This document shows, one piece after another, positions 44,447 to 53,469 of a DNA stretch of 64,000 bases (the stretch's first letter is position 1; each line of letters begins with the position of its first letter). The stretch comes from Iodobacter fluviatilis (GTDB taxonomy: Bacteria > Pseudomonadota > Gammaproteobacteria > Burkholderiales > Chitinibacteraceae). The notes beneath the pieces were generated by a model. It was given only the letters and a program-made list of their open reading frames with translations. It did not search any database and was not told the origin of the DNA. The stretch spans positions 1,798,001-1,862,000 of the forward strand of contig NZ_CP025781.1 of the NCBI RefSeq assembly GCF_004194535.1, written 5' to 3'. Position numbers and translations under genes: made by a program.

Positions 44447-44670
44447 ATTATTTAATCCTTAGCCCACTGGGTATGTACTGTTTGCAGCTTACCGTTGGGG
44501 GATAGGTTCAGCGATAGGTGATTCCCCTTGCATAAGTATATTGGGGTATTTATTCCTTAATCAAACAAATAAAGAAATGATTAACCAAACTTTAAGGTAT
44601 ATAAGCAATTTAATTGTTCACTAAAATACTTTTTTGGCATTAATTTTATTTAAAATAAAGCATAAACCTA

Positions 44671-44728
44671 GGTTTTGTTGACGTTCCATTCGCAATTGCG
44701 CTGAGCCGCGAATAAAACGTCAACAGAC
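44671..44728. repeat. Small palindromic element upstream of tetR
   Basis: Two inverted arms of about 23 nt, GG(T/G)T(T/C)TGTTGACGTT followed by ATTCGC, face each other across about 12 nt. The inner 10-bp arms TGTTGACGTT / AACGTCAACA match perfectly. There is no T-tract, so it is not a typical terminator. It looks like a solo REP or mini-IS end. It lies in the 379-bp gap between divergent dadA and tetR; the rest of the gap is AT-rich. Confidence 0.65.
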
Positions 44729-44785
44729 CCTAATATTTGTATATGCGCTTATACATATAAGTAGCCAGAACTTGCCTAAAGCAAA

Positions 44786-44809
44786 AACATACCGTACGAT
44801 TGGTTTTTT
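44786..44809. promoter_or_regulatory. Probable TetR operator upstream of tetR (imperfect)
   Basis: The left half AACATACC is identical to the perfect operator at 45409-45432; the right half (TTGGTTTTTT) is partly kept. It lies 16 bp before the tetR start, a position that fits autorepression. Confidence 0.6.
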
Positions 44810-44825
44810 TTCGCAGAGCATATCC

Positions 44826-45374
44826 ATGGCAAAGCCAATCACTAGGCAGCAACTCATCGAGCAAGCCACCGCCCTTTTCAGAATGAAAGGCTATGCAGCG
44901 ACCAGCATTGGTGAAATTGTCCAAGCCTGCGGTATTAGCAAGGGCAGCCTCTACCATCACTTTGCCAGCAAAGAAGCGCTGGGCTTAGCCGCCTTGCTTG
45001 AACTAGAAACCTATTTTGATGAGCATATCTTTGCCCAAATCAACCCTCATCAGCCCGCCACCAGCCTAGCTGCGTTTAATTTGGCGATTGAGGAATTCTT
45101 TTGGCAGCACTCAAATGGCTGTTTACTCGCCAATTTAAGCTTAGAAATAAGTGGGGGGGAAGGGCCTTTTAAGCAGGGTATTCTAGATTTTTTCAGTAAG
45201 TGGCAAAGCTGCTACTACCAAGCATTCAACGCTTTTTACCCTAGCAATAAAGCCAAAGCACTGAGCGAAGATGCGCTTGCCATCGTACAAGGCTGCGTTT
45301 TGATGTATCGCATCAACGGCAATATCGAGCCGCTACAGCGCCAACAGCAAGCATTACTAAGACTCTGCGCTTAA
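44826..45374 (+). CDS. TetR-family transcriptional regulator
   Basis: A 182-residue repressor. The N-terminal helix-turn-helix is typical: ITRQQLIEQATALFRMKGYA, TSIGEIVQACGISKGSLYHH and FASKEALGLAALLE. The C-terminal ligand domain (about 65-182), with EFFWQHSNGCLLANLSLEIS, resembles the TetR_C domains of regulators of the NemR/AcuR type, but the ligand is unknown. The ATG at 44826 matches the family start; an earlier frame start would run over the operator. The same operator half-site precedes this gene and the HPP gene behind it, so it probably controls both. Confidence 0.9.
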   Translation: MAKPITRQQLIEQATALFRMKGYAATSIGEIVQACGISKGSLYHHFASKEALGLAALLELETYFDEHIFAQINPHQPATSLAAFNLAIEEFFWQHSNGCLLANLSLEISGGEGPFKQGILDFFSKWQSCYYQAFNAFYPSNKAKALSEDALAIVQGCVLMYRINGNIEPLQRQQQALLRLCA

Positions 45375-45408
45375 ACCCTTACAGCAAAGCGGATATTTAA
45401 CCGCAAAA

Positions 45409-45432
45409 AACATACCAATCGTTTGGTATGTT
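45409..45432. promoter_or_regulatory. Perfect palindromic TetR operator before the HPP gene
   Basis: Two perfect 10-bp arms AACATACCAA and TTGGTATGTT are separated by 4 bp (TCGT). It lies 12 bp before the ATG of the HPP gene. The arms recur in imperfect form ahead of tetR. Confidence 0.75.
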
Positions 45433-45444
45433 AAGAGAGATAAC

Positions 45445-45918
45445 ATGGATAAACGAACTTTAAAACATGCGCTGCTAGCCGGATCAGGTGGATTTTTAGC
45501 GATTTTACTACTCGCCAGCCTTAGTCAATTTGGCATGGCTGCTTTAATCATGGCACCATTTGGCGCTTCTTGTGTGCTGCTGTTTGCACTTCCGGACGCG
45601 CCACTATCACAGCCGCGAAACGTGATTGGTGGGCATTTAATCAGCGCCAGCTTAGGCTTTGCCTTCTATACGCTCGCCCCTAACACGCCTTTTTTTGCCG
45701 CACTAGCCGTTGGGGTTGCCATTGCTGCCATGGTTCTAAGCAAAACCACTCACCCACCCGCAGGGGCCAATCCACTGCTATTTTTTCTAACTGCCAAGCC
45801 ATTAAGTGCGTGGTTTTTACTCACTCCCGTTGCCAGCGGAGCTATCCTACTGGTGCTGATCGCCACGCTTTACCACCGCATAACGGGAAAGGCTTACCCT
45901 GCAATGAGTAAAATTTAA
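45445..45918 (+). CDS. HPP-family integral membrane protein
   Basis: A 157-residue membrane protein with four to five hydrophobic helices and the family-defining His-Pro-Pro motif in THPPAGANPLLFF (about 103-115). LIMAPFGASCVLLFALPDAPLSQPRN is the other conserved block. HPP proteins in cyanobacteria and plant plastids have been linked to nitrite transport; for this one the cargo is unknown. It is preceded by a perfect TetR-type operator and ends with a 4-bp convergent overlap with the GNAT gene. Confidence 0.9.
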   Translation: MDKRTLKHALLAGSGGFLAILLLASLSQFGMAALIMAPFGASCVLLFALPDAPLSQPRNVIGGHLISASLGFAFYTLAPNTPFFAALAVGVAIAAMVLSKTTHPPAGANPLLFFLTAKPLSAWFLLTPVASGAILLVLIATLYHRITGKAYPAMSKI

Positions 45919-46370
45919 GCTGCCTCAATCAGCATATCGATATGCGGAATATCGTCTTCTAAATACTCCTGCCCAATCGTTACAAAGCCAAACAAAGCGT
46001 AAAAACCCTTTAAATGCGCTTGCGCACCAATACGGTGGCCTTGCTGAGGATAAAGCTGGCTAGACATCCGCAAGCCCTCATTAACCAGCTTAGACCCCGT
46101 ACCACCGCGCCTTGCATCTGGATGGGTAATCACTCGACCTATCGATGGCTCGGCATATTTAAGCCCCGGAGGTACGAGACGCAAGCTAGCTAAGACTCGG
46201 CCATTTTCATCCAAACCCAGCAAATGTTGAGAAACGGCATCGTATTGGTCCATATCGGGATACACGCAGTTTTGCTCAACAATAAACACGTCTTGGCGTA
46301 ATTTTAAATAAGCATAAAGAGTGAGCGGATCAAAATCAGCCAAACCAAACCAACGCCATTCCAATTCCAT
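45915..46370 (-). CDS. GNAT acetyltransferase, ElaA type
   Basis: A 151-residue protein. ElaA-like features: LYAYLKLRQDVFIVEQNCVY at the N-terminus, QHLLGLDENGRVLASLRLVP, IGRVITHPDARRGGTGSKLV with the acetyl-CoA-binding RRGGTG loop, and HLKGFYALFGFVTIGQEYLE. The acceptor substrate is unknown. It is convergent with, and overlaps by 4 bp, the HPP gene. Confidence 0.9.
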   Translation of the reverse strand: MELEWRWFGLADFDPLTLYAYLKLRQDVFIVEQNCVYPDMDQYDAVSQHLLGLDENGRVLASLRLVPPGLKYAEPSIGRVITHPDARRGGTGSKLVNEGLRMSSQLYPQQGHRIGAQAHLKGFYALFGFVTIGQEYLEDDIPHIDMLIEAA

Positions 46371-46380
46371 AATGGACTCC

Positions 46381-46411
46381 TAAAAAAAGCTGCCGAAGCA
46401 GCCTTTTTATT
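46381..46411. terminator. Bidirectional terminator upstream of the GNAT gene/downstream of nothing on the plus strand
   Basis: A 5-bp stem GCTGC / GCAGC (extended by AG/CC mismatched ends) with a tetraloop CGAA is flanked by A7 and T5. It can act in either direction; the argH transcript does not reach it, so its client is unclear. Confidence 0.5.
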
Positions 46412-46430
46412 CATTTAAAAACAAAATACT

Positions 46431-46507
46431 TGTAGAGTGGGCACAGCGCTTCAGCATGCCTATGCTGCAAATGCACAGGCGCGTATAGGCATAAAGCCCA
46501 CCCTACA
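46431..46507. repeat. REP-like palindromic element (GTGGGC...GCCCAC type)
   Basis: Outer arms TGTAGAGTGGGC and GCCCACCCTACA form an almost perfect inverted repeat; nested inside are CAGCAT/ATGCTG and ATGCCTA/TAGGCAT. Repeats of this general kind, with GTAGGGTGGGC-type ends, are found between genes in many bacteria. It lies between argH and the GNAT gene. Confidence 0.6.
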
Positions 46508-46523
46508 TTTGAGACACACCAGA

Positions 46524-47912
46524 CTAGCAGCCTAGCTTTTCACGCCATTTGGCAATTTGCACTAAGACTTGGAACGGCGCAGTGCCGCCCACGTGGTTGC
46601 GTGCATTTAAAGAACCTTCTAGCGTTAGCACTTCAAAGATATCTTCGCCGATCAGCGGCGAAAAACTTTGCAGCTCTACCAATTGCAAATCACCAAGGTC
46701 TTTATGTTTTTGCTCAGCATATCGCACGGCCAAAGCCACGGCCTCATGCGCATCGCGGAAAGGAATACCACGCTTAACTAGGTAATCTGCCAGATCAGTT
46801 GCGGTGGAGAAGCCCTGCTTCACCGCACGCACCATGGCTTCTGGCTTTACGGTAATTCCGCGCATCATATCTGCATAAATTCTGAGCGTATCAGTCAGGG
46901 TGTCTACTGTATCAAATAGCGGTTCTTTATCTTCTTGATTATCTTTATTGTAAGCCAGCGGCTGACCTTTCATTAAAGTGAGCAGTGAAATCAAGCTGCC
47001 ATTGACTCGACCAGTTTTACCACGCACCAGCTCTGGTACATCCGGGTTTTTCTTTTGCGGCATGATAGAGCTGCCGGTACAAAAGCGATCGGCAATATCA
47101 ATAAAGCCGTAACGTGGGCTCATCCAAAGGATCAGCTCTTCAGATAAACGCGATAGATGTGTCATCACCAGCGCAGCGGCTGCAGTAAATTCAATCGCAA
47201 AATCGCGATCAGATACCGCATCAAGCGAGTTTTGGCAGACTTCGTCAAAGCCCAGCAATTTAGCGGTGTATTCGCGATCAATTGGATAAGTGGTACCCGC
47301 CAATGCCGCCGAGCCAAGCGGTAAGCGATTCACACGTTTACGCGCATCAATAAAACGCTCAGCGTCACGGCCCAGCATTTCTACGTAAGCCATCATATGG
47401 TGGCCAAAGGTAACTGGCTGAGCCACTTGCAAATGGGTGAAGCCTGGCATCACGGTAGAGGCGTTTTTTTCAGCCAGATCGATCAGCGATGCTTGTAACT
47501 CGTGAATCAAACCCACTAGCAAATCGATAGCGCCGCGCAAATACAAGCGGATATCAGTGGCAACCTGATCATTACGGCTACGGCCAGTGTGCAAGCGTTT
47601 ACCCGCATCGCCTATCATTTGCGTCAGACGGCGCTCGATATTCATGTGCACGTCTTCTAAATCTAGGCTCCATTCAAACGTGCCTTCACGGATTTCATTC
47701 AGGATATCGGCCATGCCGCCCTGAATCGATTTCAGGTCTTCAATCGATAACACACCCACTTTATTCAGCATGGTGGCGTGCGCTAAAGAGCCTTGAATAT
47801 CCACTTCAGCCATGCGTTTATCAAAATCTACTGAGGCGGTATAACGCTTAACGAGTTCGGTAACCGGCTCGTTAAAACGGCCAGACCACATCTTTTTGCC
47901 CTGATCTTGCAT
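46524..47912 (-). CDS. argH: Argininosuccinate lyase
   Basis: A 462-residue enzyme of the fumarase/aspartase superfamily that splits argininosuccinate to arginine and fumarate. Signature [12 protein letters not shown] (with the catalytic Ser in the flexible loop) is present, as are KKMWSGRF at the start, [14 protein letters not shown] (catalytic His) and [13 protein letters not shown]. The start [13 protein letters not shown] at 47912 has AGGAAACAAAC before it; an ATG 19 codons upstream is discounted. Confidence 0.97.
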   Translation of the reverse strand: MQDQGKKMWSGRFNEPVTELVKRYTASVDFDKRMAEVDIQGSLAHATMLNKVGVLSIEDLKSIQGGMADILNEIREGTFEWSLDLEDVHMNIERRLTQMIGDAGKRLHTGRSRNDQVATDIRLYLRGAIDLLVGLIHELQASLIDLAEKNASTVMPGFTHLQVAQPVTFGHHMMAYVEMLGRDAERFIDARKRVNRLPLGSAALAGTTYPIDREYTAKLLGFDEVCQNSLDAVSDRDFAIEFTAAAALVMTHLSRLSEELILWMSPRYGFIDIADRFCTGSSIMPQKKNPDVPELVRGKTGRVNGSLISLLTLMKGQPLAYNKDNQEDKEPLFDTVDTLTDTLRIYADMMRGITVKPEAMVRAVKQGFSTATDLADYLVKRGIPFRDAHEAVALAVRYAEQKHKDLGDLQLVELQSFSPLIGEDIFEVLTLEGSLNARNHVGGTAPFQVLVQIAKWREKLGC

Positions 47913-48534
47913 GTTTGTTTCCTGATTGAATCTAGATTTAGAGCAAATTATATCTGCCCCCATCAACAATACGTAAAATTTCCTTGAATTAATGAGTGCA
48001 TCAAATTATTTAACCATGGGGCTATGTAGAGAACCCAATATGGAACCTATACTGAGTATGCAACAGAAGCAAAGTAGATTATTACTTATGCCTTAAGGAT
48101 TTACCTTGTAACAATGGGAATTAACTTATAAAAAACTAAGAACTACGACTGCTCCAAAAGGCTAAAGAGCCGTATAATCCGCAAGATATATAACTCGCAA
48201 CATAAAAATGCTTGATAGATAAAAATAGCCGCGTTTAAGTATGAAAAAACACTAAAATTTGCAAAAAATATTAGCAATGTATCTTCTTAATTCACCCAGC
48301 TTAAGAATTGAAACTTTTACCTAGACGCAAGCTAAAAAATGACCGGCTCGAGACAGAAGCCATGAGTTTTTGAAGCGAATAACGAGCTCTTTAATGGGAT
48401 AGTACGTGGAATATGGCCGAATCCGGCGCTTTTGCAGTAGATCAGTTCTAAACTCGGCAGGCTGCTAGCGCATAGGCCAATCTGCCCAATTTTTATAAAC
48501 ACGGTGTAGCACCACACCGGAGGCCCTATCAGCA
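47913..48534. other. Gap of about 620 bp between divergent argH and the SPOR gene
   Basis: About 47990-48310 is AT-rich with no frame and no obvious RNA gene; a TATAAT at about 48173 lies in it but no clear -35 partner was seen. 48321-48468 is a degenerate foldback element, described separately. In many betaproteobacteria argS precedes the SPOR gene; it is not here. Confidence 0.5.
48321..48468. repeat. Degenerate foldback element, fifth copy
   Basis: The right part matches the family well (AATATGGCCGAATCCGG, AGTAGATCAGT, then GGCAGGCTGCTAG); the left terminal repeat is deleted or mutated. About 148 bp remain. It ends about 66 bp before the SPOR-protein start. Confidence 0.7.
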
Positions 48535-49203
48535 ATGTCTAGAGACATGAAAAAAACAACACGCAGCAGCAACAATCCTAATGGTCGCAAAAGCGGCGGA
48601 GGTGGATCATTGCTCACAGGCTTACTCATAGGCCTATTTGGCGGTGTTGCAGTAGCCGTAGCGGTGGCCGTATTTTTAAACCGCAGTGCCAATCCTTTTG
48701 CAGGAAAAGCCAGCACAACCCCAGCAGATGCGATCTCCTCTGCGCCACCCGGTGTTGCGCCGCAGCAGCCAGAGGTCCTTTCGCCTGGCGGAAAGAATGA
48801 CGTAGTCATTGTTACTCCAGTACCAACCGCATCCACAGTAAAAAGTGACAATGGGGAACGATTTGACTTTTATAAGATGCTGCCGGAACTTGCAGACAAA
48901 AAAACTGCCGAAGTCGCTAAGCCGGTAGAACCTAAAAAGCCAGAAGCCAGCCCACCAGTAAAAGTAGAAGTCCCTAAAGGGGCTTATTTACAAATTGGCG
49001 CATTCCAAAATGAGCAAGATGCAGATAACCTTAAAGCCAAGCTGGCTTTACTGGGCGTTGAAGCCCGTATCCAAACCAGCGATGTTCCAAGCAAAGGGAT
49101 TTGGCACCGTGTTCGTCTTGGGCCATTTAACTCTAGCAATGAATTAGAAAACGCCCGCTCACAACTCAAATCCAATGGCGTCGATAGCGCCGTGGTTAAA
49201 TAA
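48535..49203 (+). CDS. SPOR-domain membrane protein (FtsN-like)
   Basis: A 222-residue bitopic protein: short cytosolic N-terminus, one membrane helix (about 25-48, GSLLTGLLIGLFGGVAVAVA), a Pro/Ala/Lys-rich periplasmic linker (about 55-145), and a C-terminal SPOR domain (about 146-222) with GAYLQIGAFQNEQDADNLKA, RVRLGPF and QLKSNGVDSAVV. SPOR domains bind denuded glycans at the division site. It precedes dsbA, as often in betaproteobacteria. GGAGG is 11 nt before the ATG; a second ATG four codons later is possible. Confidence 0.9.
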   Translation: MSRDMKKTTRSSNNPNGRKSGGGGSLLTGLLIGLFGGVAVAVAVAVFLNRSANPFAGKASTTPADAISSAPPGVAPQQPEVLSPGGKNDVVIVTPVPTASTVKSDNGERFDFYKMLPELADKKTAEVAKPVEPKKPEASPPVKVEVPKGAYLQIGAFQNEQDADNLKAKLALLGVEARIQTSDVPSKGIWHRVRLGPFNSSNELENARSQLKSNGVDSAVVK

Positions 49204-49332
49204 TTTCAAAAACAGTTAAAAACAAGAACAAGTAAGTAAGCAGCAAGGCCTCAAACAAGGTGCTACTCGCGCTGCAAAGCTAAGAATGTGATCGTTTTTA
49301 ATTGGCATTGAAATAACTTTCAGGATCAGTTT

Positions 49333-49989
49333 ATGTTGAATACTTGGCTCAAACGCTTACTTATCTCTACTACTCTTTTGGCCGCCAGCCTTGCCCACGC
49401 AGAAATCCGTGAAGGTGTTGAATATAAAAAAATGGCTAAGCCACAAGCTGTTGCAGTGGCTGGCAAAAGTGAAGTCATCGAGTTCTTTTGGTATGGATGC
49501 CCACACTGCTTTACCGTAGCCCCTTATGTGGAAGACTGGGCAAGTAAATTACCGGCCAATGTTAATTTCCGCCGCATACACGTTGCATGGCCAGGCCGTA
49601 GCGATATGGAAGGCCACGCTAAAATCTTTATCGCCCTACAAGCCATGGGTTTAGAAGGCAAGCAACAGCTAGCCGTAATGACCGCGGTACAAAAAGATCG
49701 CATTGAATTACGTAAAGAAGATGTATTGTTTGATTGGGTCAAAAAACAAGGCATCGATGTAGAAAAATTCAAAGCCCAATACAACTCATTTAGCAGCAGC
49801 GCCAATATGAATAAACTGGCGAAAATGACACGCGATTACCAAGTTGATGGCGTACCCATGTTTGTGGTGAATGGAAAATACGTGACCAGCCCAGCAATGG
49901 TTGGCAAGGAAGACGGCACCATCACTCAAGTAATTAATGAGCTGCTTGCCAAAGATAAACCTGCAGTGGCTAATCCTAAAAAGAAATAA
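49333..49989 (+). CDS. dsbA: Thiol:disulfide interchange protein DsbA
   Basis: A 218-residue periplasmic oxidase that introduces disulfides into exported proteins. Signal peptide 1-23 (ending AHA). The active site is Cys56-Pro-His-Cys59 in FFWYGCPHCF, and the cis-proline loop is VDGVPMFVVNG. The C-terminal tail KDKPAVANPKKK is lysine-rich. DsbA would serve proteins such as pilins and Tol-system partners. A terminator follows at 50005. Confidence 0.96.
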   Translation: MLNTWLKRLLISTTLLAASLAHAEIREGVEYKKMAKPQAVAVAGKSEVIEFFWYGCPHCFTVAPYVEDWASKLPANVNFRRIHVAWPGRSDMEGHAKIFIALQAMGLEGKQQLAVMTAVQKDRIELRKEDVLFDWVKKQGIDVEKFKAQYNSFSSSANMNKLAKMTRDYQVDGVPMFVVNGKYVTSPAMVGKEDGTITQVINELLAKDKPAVANPKKK

Positions 49990-50004
49990 GGCAATTCGCC
50001 GCAT

Positions 50005-50037
50005 GCATGCCCCGAGAATTGATCGGGGCATTTTTTA
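50005..50037 (+). terminator. Terminator after dsbA
   Basis: A 9-bp stem ATGCCCCGA / TCGGGGCAT with a 7-nt loop is followed by T6, 16 bp after the dsbA stop. Confidence 0.93.
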
Positions 50038-50192
50038 CGCCCTAAAGATATGCACAAAAGGGCATACTCAAAATAGAATTGTTCATAGAGAGCAATCCCC
50101 CAACGATCATAGTAACTAGCTACCCTCTCCCCAAACGAAAGAGGGGAACAGACAGCGCCTCCGGCGCAATTTCACCTTTTGGAGCTTTAAAC

Positions 50193-51220
50193 ATGCAATG
50201 GATCGATCTGCGTAGTGATACCGTCACCCAGCCTACCCCTGCCATGCGCACTGCCATGATGAATGCGGTAGTGGGTGATGATGTTTATGGTGATGACAGC
50301 ACAGTTAATGAGCTTGAGCGCCTTGCTGCGACCACACTAGGCTTTGAAGCCGCCTTGTTTGTGCCCACCGGCACGTTTGGTAATCAGCTTGCGCTCTTTA
50401 CCCACTGCGAGCGTGGTGATGAAGTAATCTTGGGCGAAGACTCCCATATTGTATGGCACGAAGTTGGCGGAGCCGCAGTGATTTCCGGCGTCAATCTGCG
50501 CCCTATTCCCACACAAAACGGCGTGCTAGACGCGGAACAAGTACGCCGCCGCATTCGCCCCGAAGGCGATATCCACCTACCGCGTACTCGCCTCGTCTGC
50601 ATGGAAAACGCCCATTCTAGTGGCCGAGTGATACCGCTGGCCGCCATGCAAGAAGTATGGGAAACCGCAAAATCTGCAGGGCTAAAAGTCCACCTCGATG
50701 GCGCACGGGTGTTTAATGCCGCCACTAGTTTGGGCGTGGATGTAAAGCAAATCACCCAATATGCAGATAGCGTGATGTGTTGCTTATCCAAGGGATTAGC
50801 CGCACCAGTAGGTTCAATCTTAGCGGGGACAAAACCTTTATTGAAATCGCCCGCAAAAAACGTAAATTGTTAGGCGGTGGCTGGCGACAAGCTGGCGTGC
50901 TGGCTGCTCCTGCACTATTGGCACTCACAGAAATGACGCAACGCCTAGGTGAAGATCATGCTAATGCCCAGTATCTAGGCAAAAAACTAGCCGAGCTAGC
51001 CAATGTGCGGGTCTGCACCGATCAGCTGCAAATCAATATGGTGTTTTTTGAAATCACTCAACCGGTAGATGAAGCCCAAGTGCTCGCTCATCTAAGCGAA
51101 TGTGGCATTAAATCTAATGGCACAGAAGCGGGCCAATGGCGCTTTGTTTGCCACTGGCAAATAGGCAAGGCTGAGATTGATAGAGTGATTGCGGCAATGA
51201 AAGAAGCACTGTCCGCTTAA
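50193..51220 (+). pseudogene. ltaE: Low-specificity L-threonine aldolase with a single-base frameshift
   Basis: Two frames join to a full-length PLP enzyme that splits L-threonine into glycine and acetaldehyde. Frame 1 (from 50193, GGAG at proper spacing) has DLRSDTVTQPT, VFVPTGTFGNQLAL-like FVPTGTFGNQLAL, HLDGARVFNAA and the PLP-lysine motif CCLSKGLAAPVGSILAG, then leaves frame. Frame 2 resumes exactly with DKTFIEIARKKRKLLGGGWRQAG and runs to the stop. The break lies at the run of G in GCGGGGACAAAACC (50823-50836): one extra G would restore one frame of 342 codons. It is either a real inactivating mutation or a sequencing error. Confidence 0.9.
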
Positions 51221-51233
51221 GCTGTGACATCAG

Positions 51234-51265
51234 GGGTTGGAAAACCATAACGGCTATTCCAACCC
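51234..51265. terminator. Hairpin between convergent ltaE and the M14 gene
   Basis: A perfect 9-bp stem GGGTTGGAA / TTCCAACCC with a 14-nt loop sits between the two stop codons. No T-tract is present on either side, so its termination activity is uncertain. Confidence 0.45.
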
Positions 51266-51272
51266 TCAGCAC

Positions 51273-52406
51273 TTAACGCAGCTGATCTACCACCGCCAAC
51301 AAAGGCAGTAATACGCTAGCGCCAAACTGACGACTGCGCTCACCGTTCCAGCCTACTTCGGGCAATGGACGTTTGGCGGTGTCTTTGAATGGCATTTCGA
51401 TGGTATAAGCCAAGCAATCAAAGGCATCGCCTACCCAGTTGGTACCGATAGTTAGTGTTTCTGGGCCAAATTTGCCTTTTTCGTAGCCAAATTCAGTCTG
51501 AAAATCAGGGCAAGTCGCAAGCCATGAAGCTTTAAAAGCGTCTTGCAAGCTGGCTTGATGTGCAGAGAAAGACGTATTGTCATCACAACCCGCCACAAAA
51601 TTATGCGGAATCGCTTCGTCACCGTGCACATCGAGGAAGGCATCGATACCGGTTTCTAGCATCATCTGGCGCACAAGGAATACTTCTGGGCTGCGCTCCA
51701 TCGTTGGCGTTGCCCATTCGCGGTTTAAATTGGCCCCCGCTGCATTGGTACGCAAATTACCGCGCACGCTGCCGTCCGGATTCATATTGGGCACAATATA
51801 GAACACTGCTTTTTCTAGCAGCACACGGGCTACGCTATTTTCTGGGTCGAGCAGAGTTTCCAGCAGACCTTCCACAAACCACTCGGCCATGGTTTCACCC
51901 GGATGCTGACGGGCGGTAATCCAGATCTTTTTCTTGCCAGGCATTTCTACACCAACGCGCAGCAAATCCATATCTCGACCATCCAGCGTACTGCCTAAAT
52001 GCACCAACTCGCACAGCGGGCTTGCTTCAACGGCCTCACCAATCAAGCGCATATGGCGCTCCCATGAGTAAGGCTCGAAATAAGCGTAGAACACCGATTC
52101 ACGCTCTGGGCGGTGATGGATACGCAAAGTTTGACCATCGTAATCACTGGCCACGCGGAACCAGTTTTCGGTGTCGTAGCTGGCTACGGCATTGTAATCA
52201 GGCCAACCATCTGGATAAGCGCTGCTAGCCGCATTATCAAAATGAATCACACAGTCTTGGTCTTTAGCGCCAAGCAGACGGAAGTGAAACCACTGGCTAA
52301 ATGGCGAAGCGTTATCGCTGCGGATCTTTAAATGGATATTCTGAGCATCAGCAAGGCTGACAACTTCAATAGCGCCAGAATCAAACTGGCTGGAGATTTT
52401 TAGCAT
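51273..52406 (-). CDS. M14-family zinc carboxypeptidase, cytosolic type
   Basis: A 377-residue protein with the two-part layout of cytosolic carboxypeptidase-like M14 enzymes: an N-terminal beta domain (1-115) with QWFHFRLLGA, then the peptidase domain. Zinc ligands His168 and Glu171 (ARQHPGETMAEWF) and His261 (LDVHGDE); substrate-binding NMNPDGSVRGNLRTNAAGAN with Asn/Arg; catalytic Glu337 (YTIEMPFKD). No signal peptide. Bacterial members are poorly characterised; the peptide substrate is unknown. AGGA precedes the ATG. Confidence 0.9.
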   Translation of the reverse strand: MLKISSQFDSGAIEVVSLADAQNIHLKIRSDNASPFSQWFHFRLLGAKDQDCVIHFDNAASSAYPDGWPDYNAVASYDTENWFRVASDYDGQTLRIHHRPERESVFYAYFEPYSWERHMRLIGEAVEASPLCELVHLGSTLDGRDMDLLRVGVEMPGKKKIWITARQHPGETMAEWFVEGLLETLLDPENSVARVLLEKAVFYIVPNMNPDGSVRGNLRTNAAGANLNREWATPTMERSPEVFLVRQMMLETGIDAFLDVHGDEAIPHNFVAGCDDNTSFSAHQASLQDAFKASWLATCPDFQTEFGYEKGKFGPETLTIGTNWVGDAFDCLAYTIEMPFKDTAKRPLPEVGWNGERSRQFGASVLLPLLAVVDQLR

Positions 52407-52447
52407 GATGCAATCCTGAATTAGAAAATATTGAAGCTAAATAAAGA

Positions 52448-53425
52448 TTAACTGCCTGTTGCTTCAAACGGATAGACCAGGCTCAGCCCGGCTCTGGCTG
52501 CGTCCATCATGGCAATCATGGCTCTTGAGTGAGCGTAAGGCATTAGCGGGCTTTCACTTTGGCCTGTGGTCAATAAATGGCAAAAATGGGCGGTTTCATA
52601 TTGCAGGCCCGAGCCCACAGGTGGCGCTTCCAGCCTGACTTTGCGGCCATCTTTATAAAAAATGGTCGCGGTAGTCGGGTTCCACCACCTTTCATCCAAC
52701 ACCACATGCCCATCCGGGCCAGCCAGCATCGCCTCGCCCGATCCGGCCAAATCCAGACCACAGTAAAGTTGGCTGATTCCGCCGCTGTGCTGACTATTGA
52801 TGCTGGCAAAAGTATCCACACCACCATTAAGCCGCCCCAAAGCCTGCACATTCTGCACGCCACCCAGCCAATCCGCCGCTAAAAACGCGCCATAAATACC
52901 GATATCCAGCAGGCCACCACCCGCCATTTCGGGCTTTAGCACGGCGTGATCTGGCGCTACATTCGGATTGGCAAAGCCGCAACGCACAAAAGCAATCGGG
53001 CCGATTGGGTCGATCAATAAGTGCTCACGCAGCGCCTGATACAGCGGATAAAACCCCGGCTTCATTGCTTCCATAAATAATTGGCCGGTTTGAGTCGCCA
53101 CGTCCAGCACACGTTCCAGCTCGGCAAGGCTGGTGGCCGCAGGCTTCTCACACAGTACCGCCTTACCCGCCCTCATCGCTGCAATGCAGTACTCAGCATG
53201 GCTAGTATGGGGCGTAGCGATATACACCGCATCGATATCGCTGGTGAGCAAATCATCTACGCTTTGAAGCACCACCCCGCCATACTGATCAGCAAAAGCG
53301 GCTGCCTTAGCCTGATTGCGGTTCCACACAGCAGCAAGCTGGGCCTGCTCAGGAATCAAAGCTAAGCCCTGAGCAAAGCGATTGGCGATATGGCCAGTAC
53401 CGATAATCCCAAAACGAATAGTCAT
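52448..53425 (-). CDS. Gfo/Idh/MocA-family NAD(P)-dependent oxidoreductase
   Basis: A 325-residue soluble enzyme. N-terminal Rossmann fold FGIIGTGHIANRFAQGL (residues 5-21), then VYIATPHTSHAEYCIAAMRA and the family signature LCEKPAATSLAELE with the catalytic Lys; the C-terminal GFO_IDH_MocA domain includes GGGLLDIGIYG. Members act on sugars, inositols or their derivatives; here the substrate is not known. It is followed by the GC-rich repeat copy B. Confidence 0.9.
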   Translation of the reverse strand: MTIRFGIIGTGHIANRFAQGLALIPEQAQLAAVWNRNQAKAAAFADQYGGVVLQSVDDLLTSDIDAVYIATPHTSHAEYCIAAMRAGKAVLCEKPAATSLAELERVLDVATQTGQLFMEAMKPGFYPLYQALREHLLIDPIGPIAFVRCGFANPNVAPDHAVLKPEMAGGGLLDIGIYGAFLAADWLGGVQNVQALGRLNGGVDTFASINSQHSGGISQLYCGLDLAGSGEAMLAGPDGHVVLDERWWNPTTATIFYKDGRKVRLEAPPVGSGLQYETAHFCHLLTTGQSESPLMPYAHSRAMIAMMDAARAGLSLVYPFEATGS

Positions 53426-53469
53426 TGAGTGCCTTTGTATTTAGTAACAGGTGTTACGCAGTTCTTATC

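Noticed and set aside
48001-48320. An RNA gene in the AT-rich gap upstream of the SPOR gene
   Set aside because: A TATAAT at about 48173 is present, but no -35 partner, no stable hairpin and no terminator could be found.
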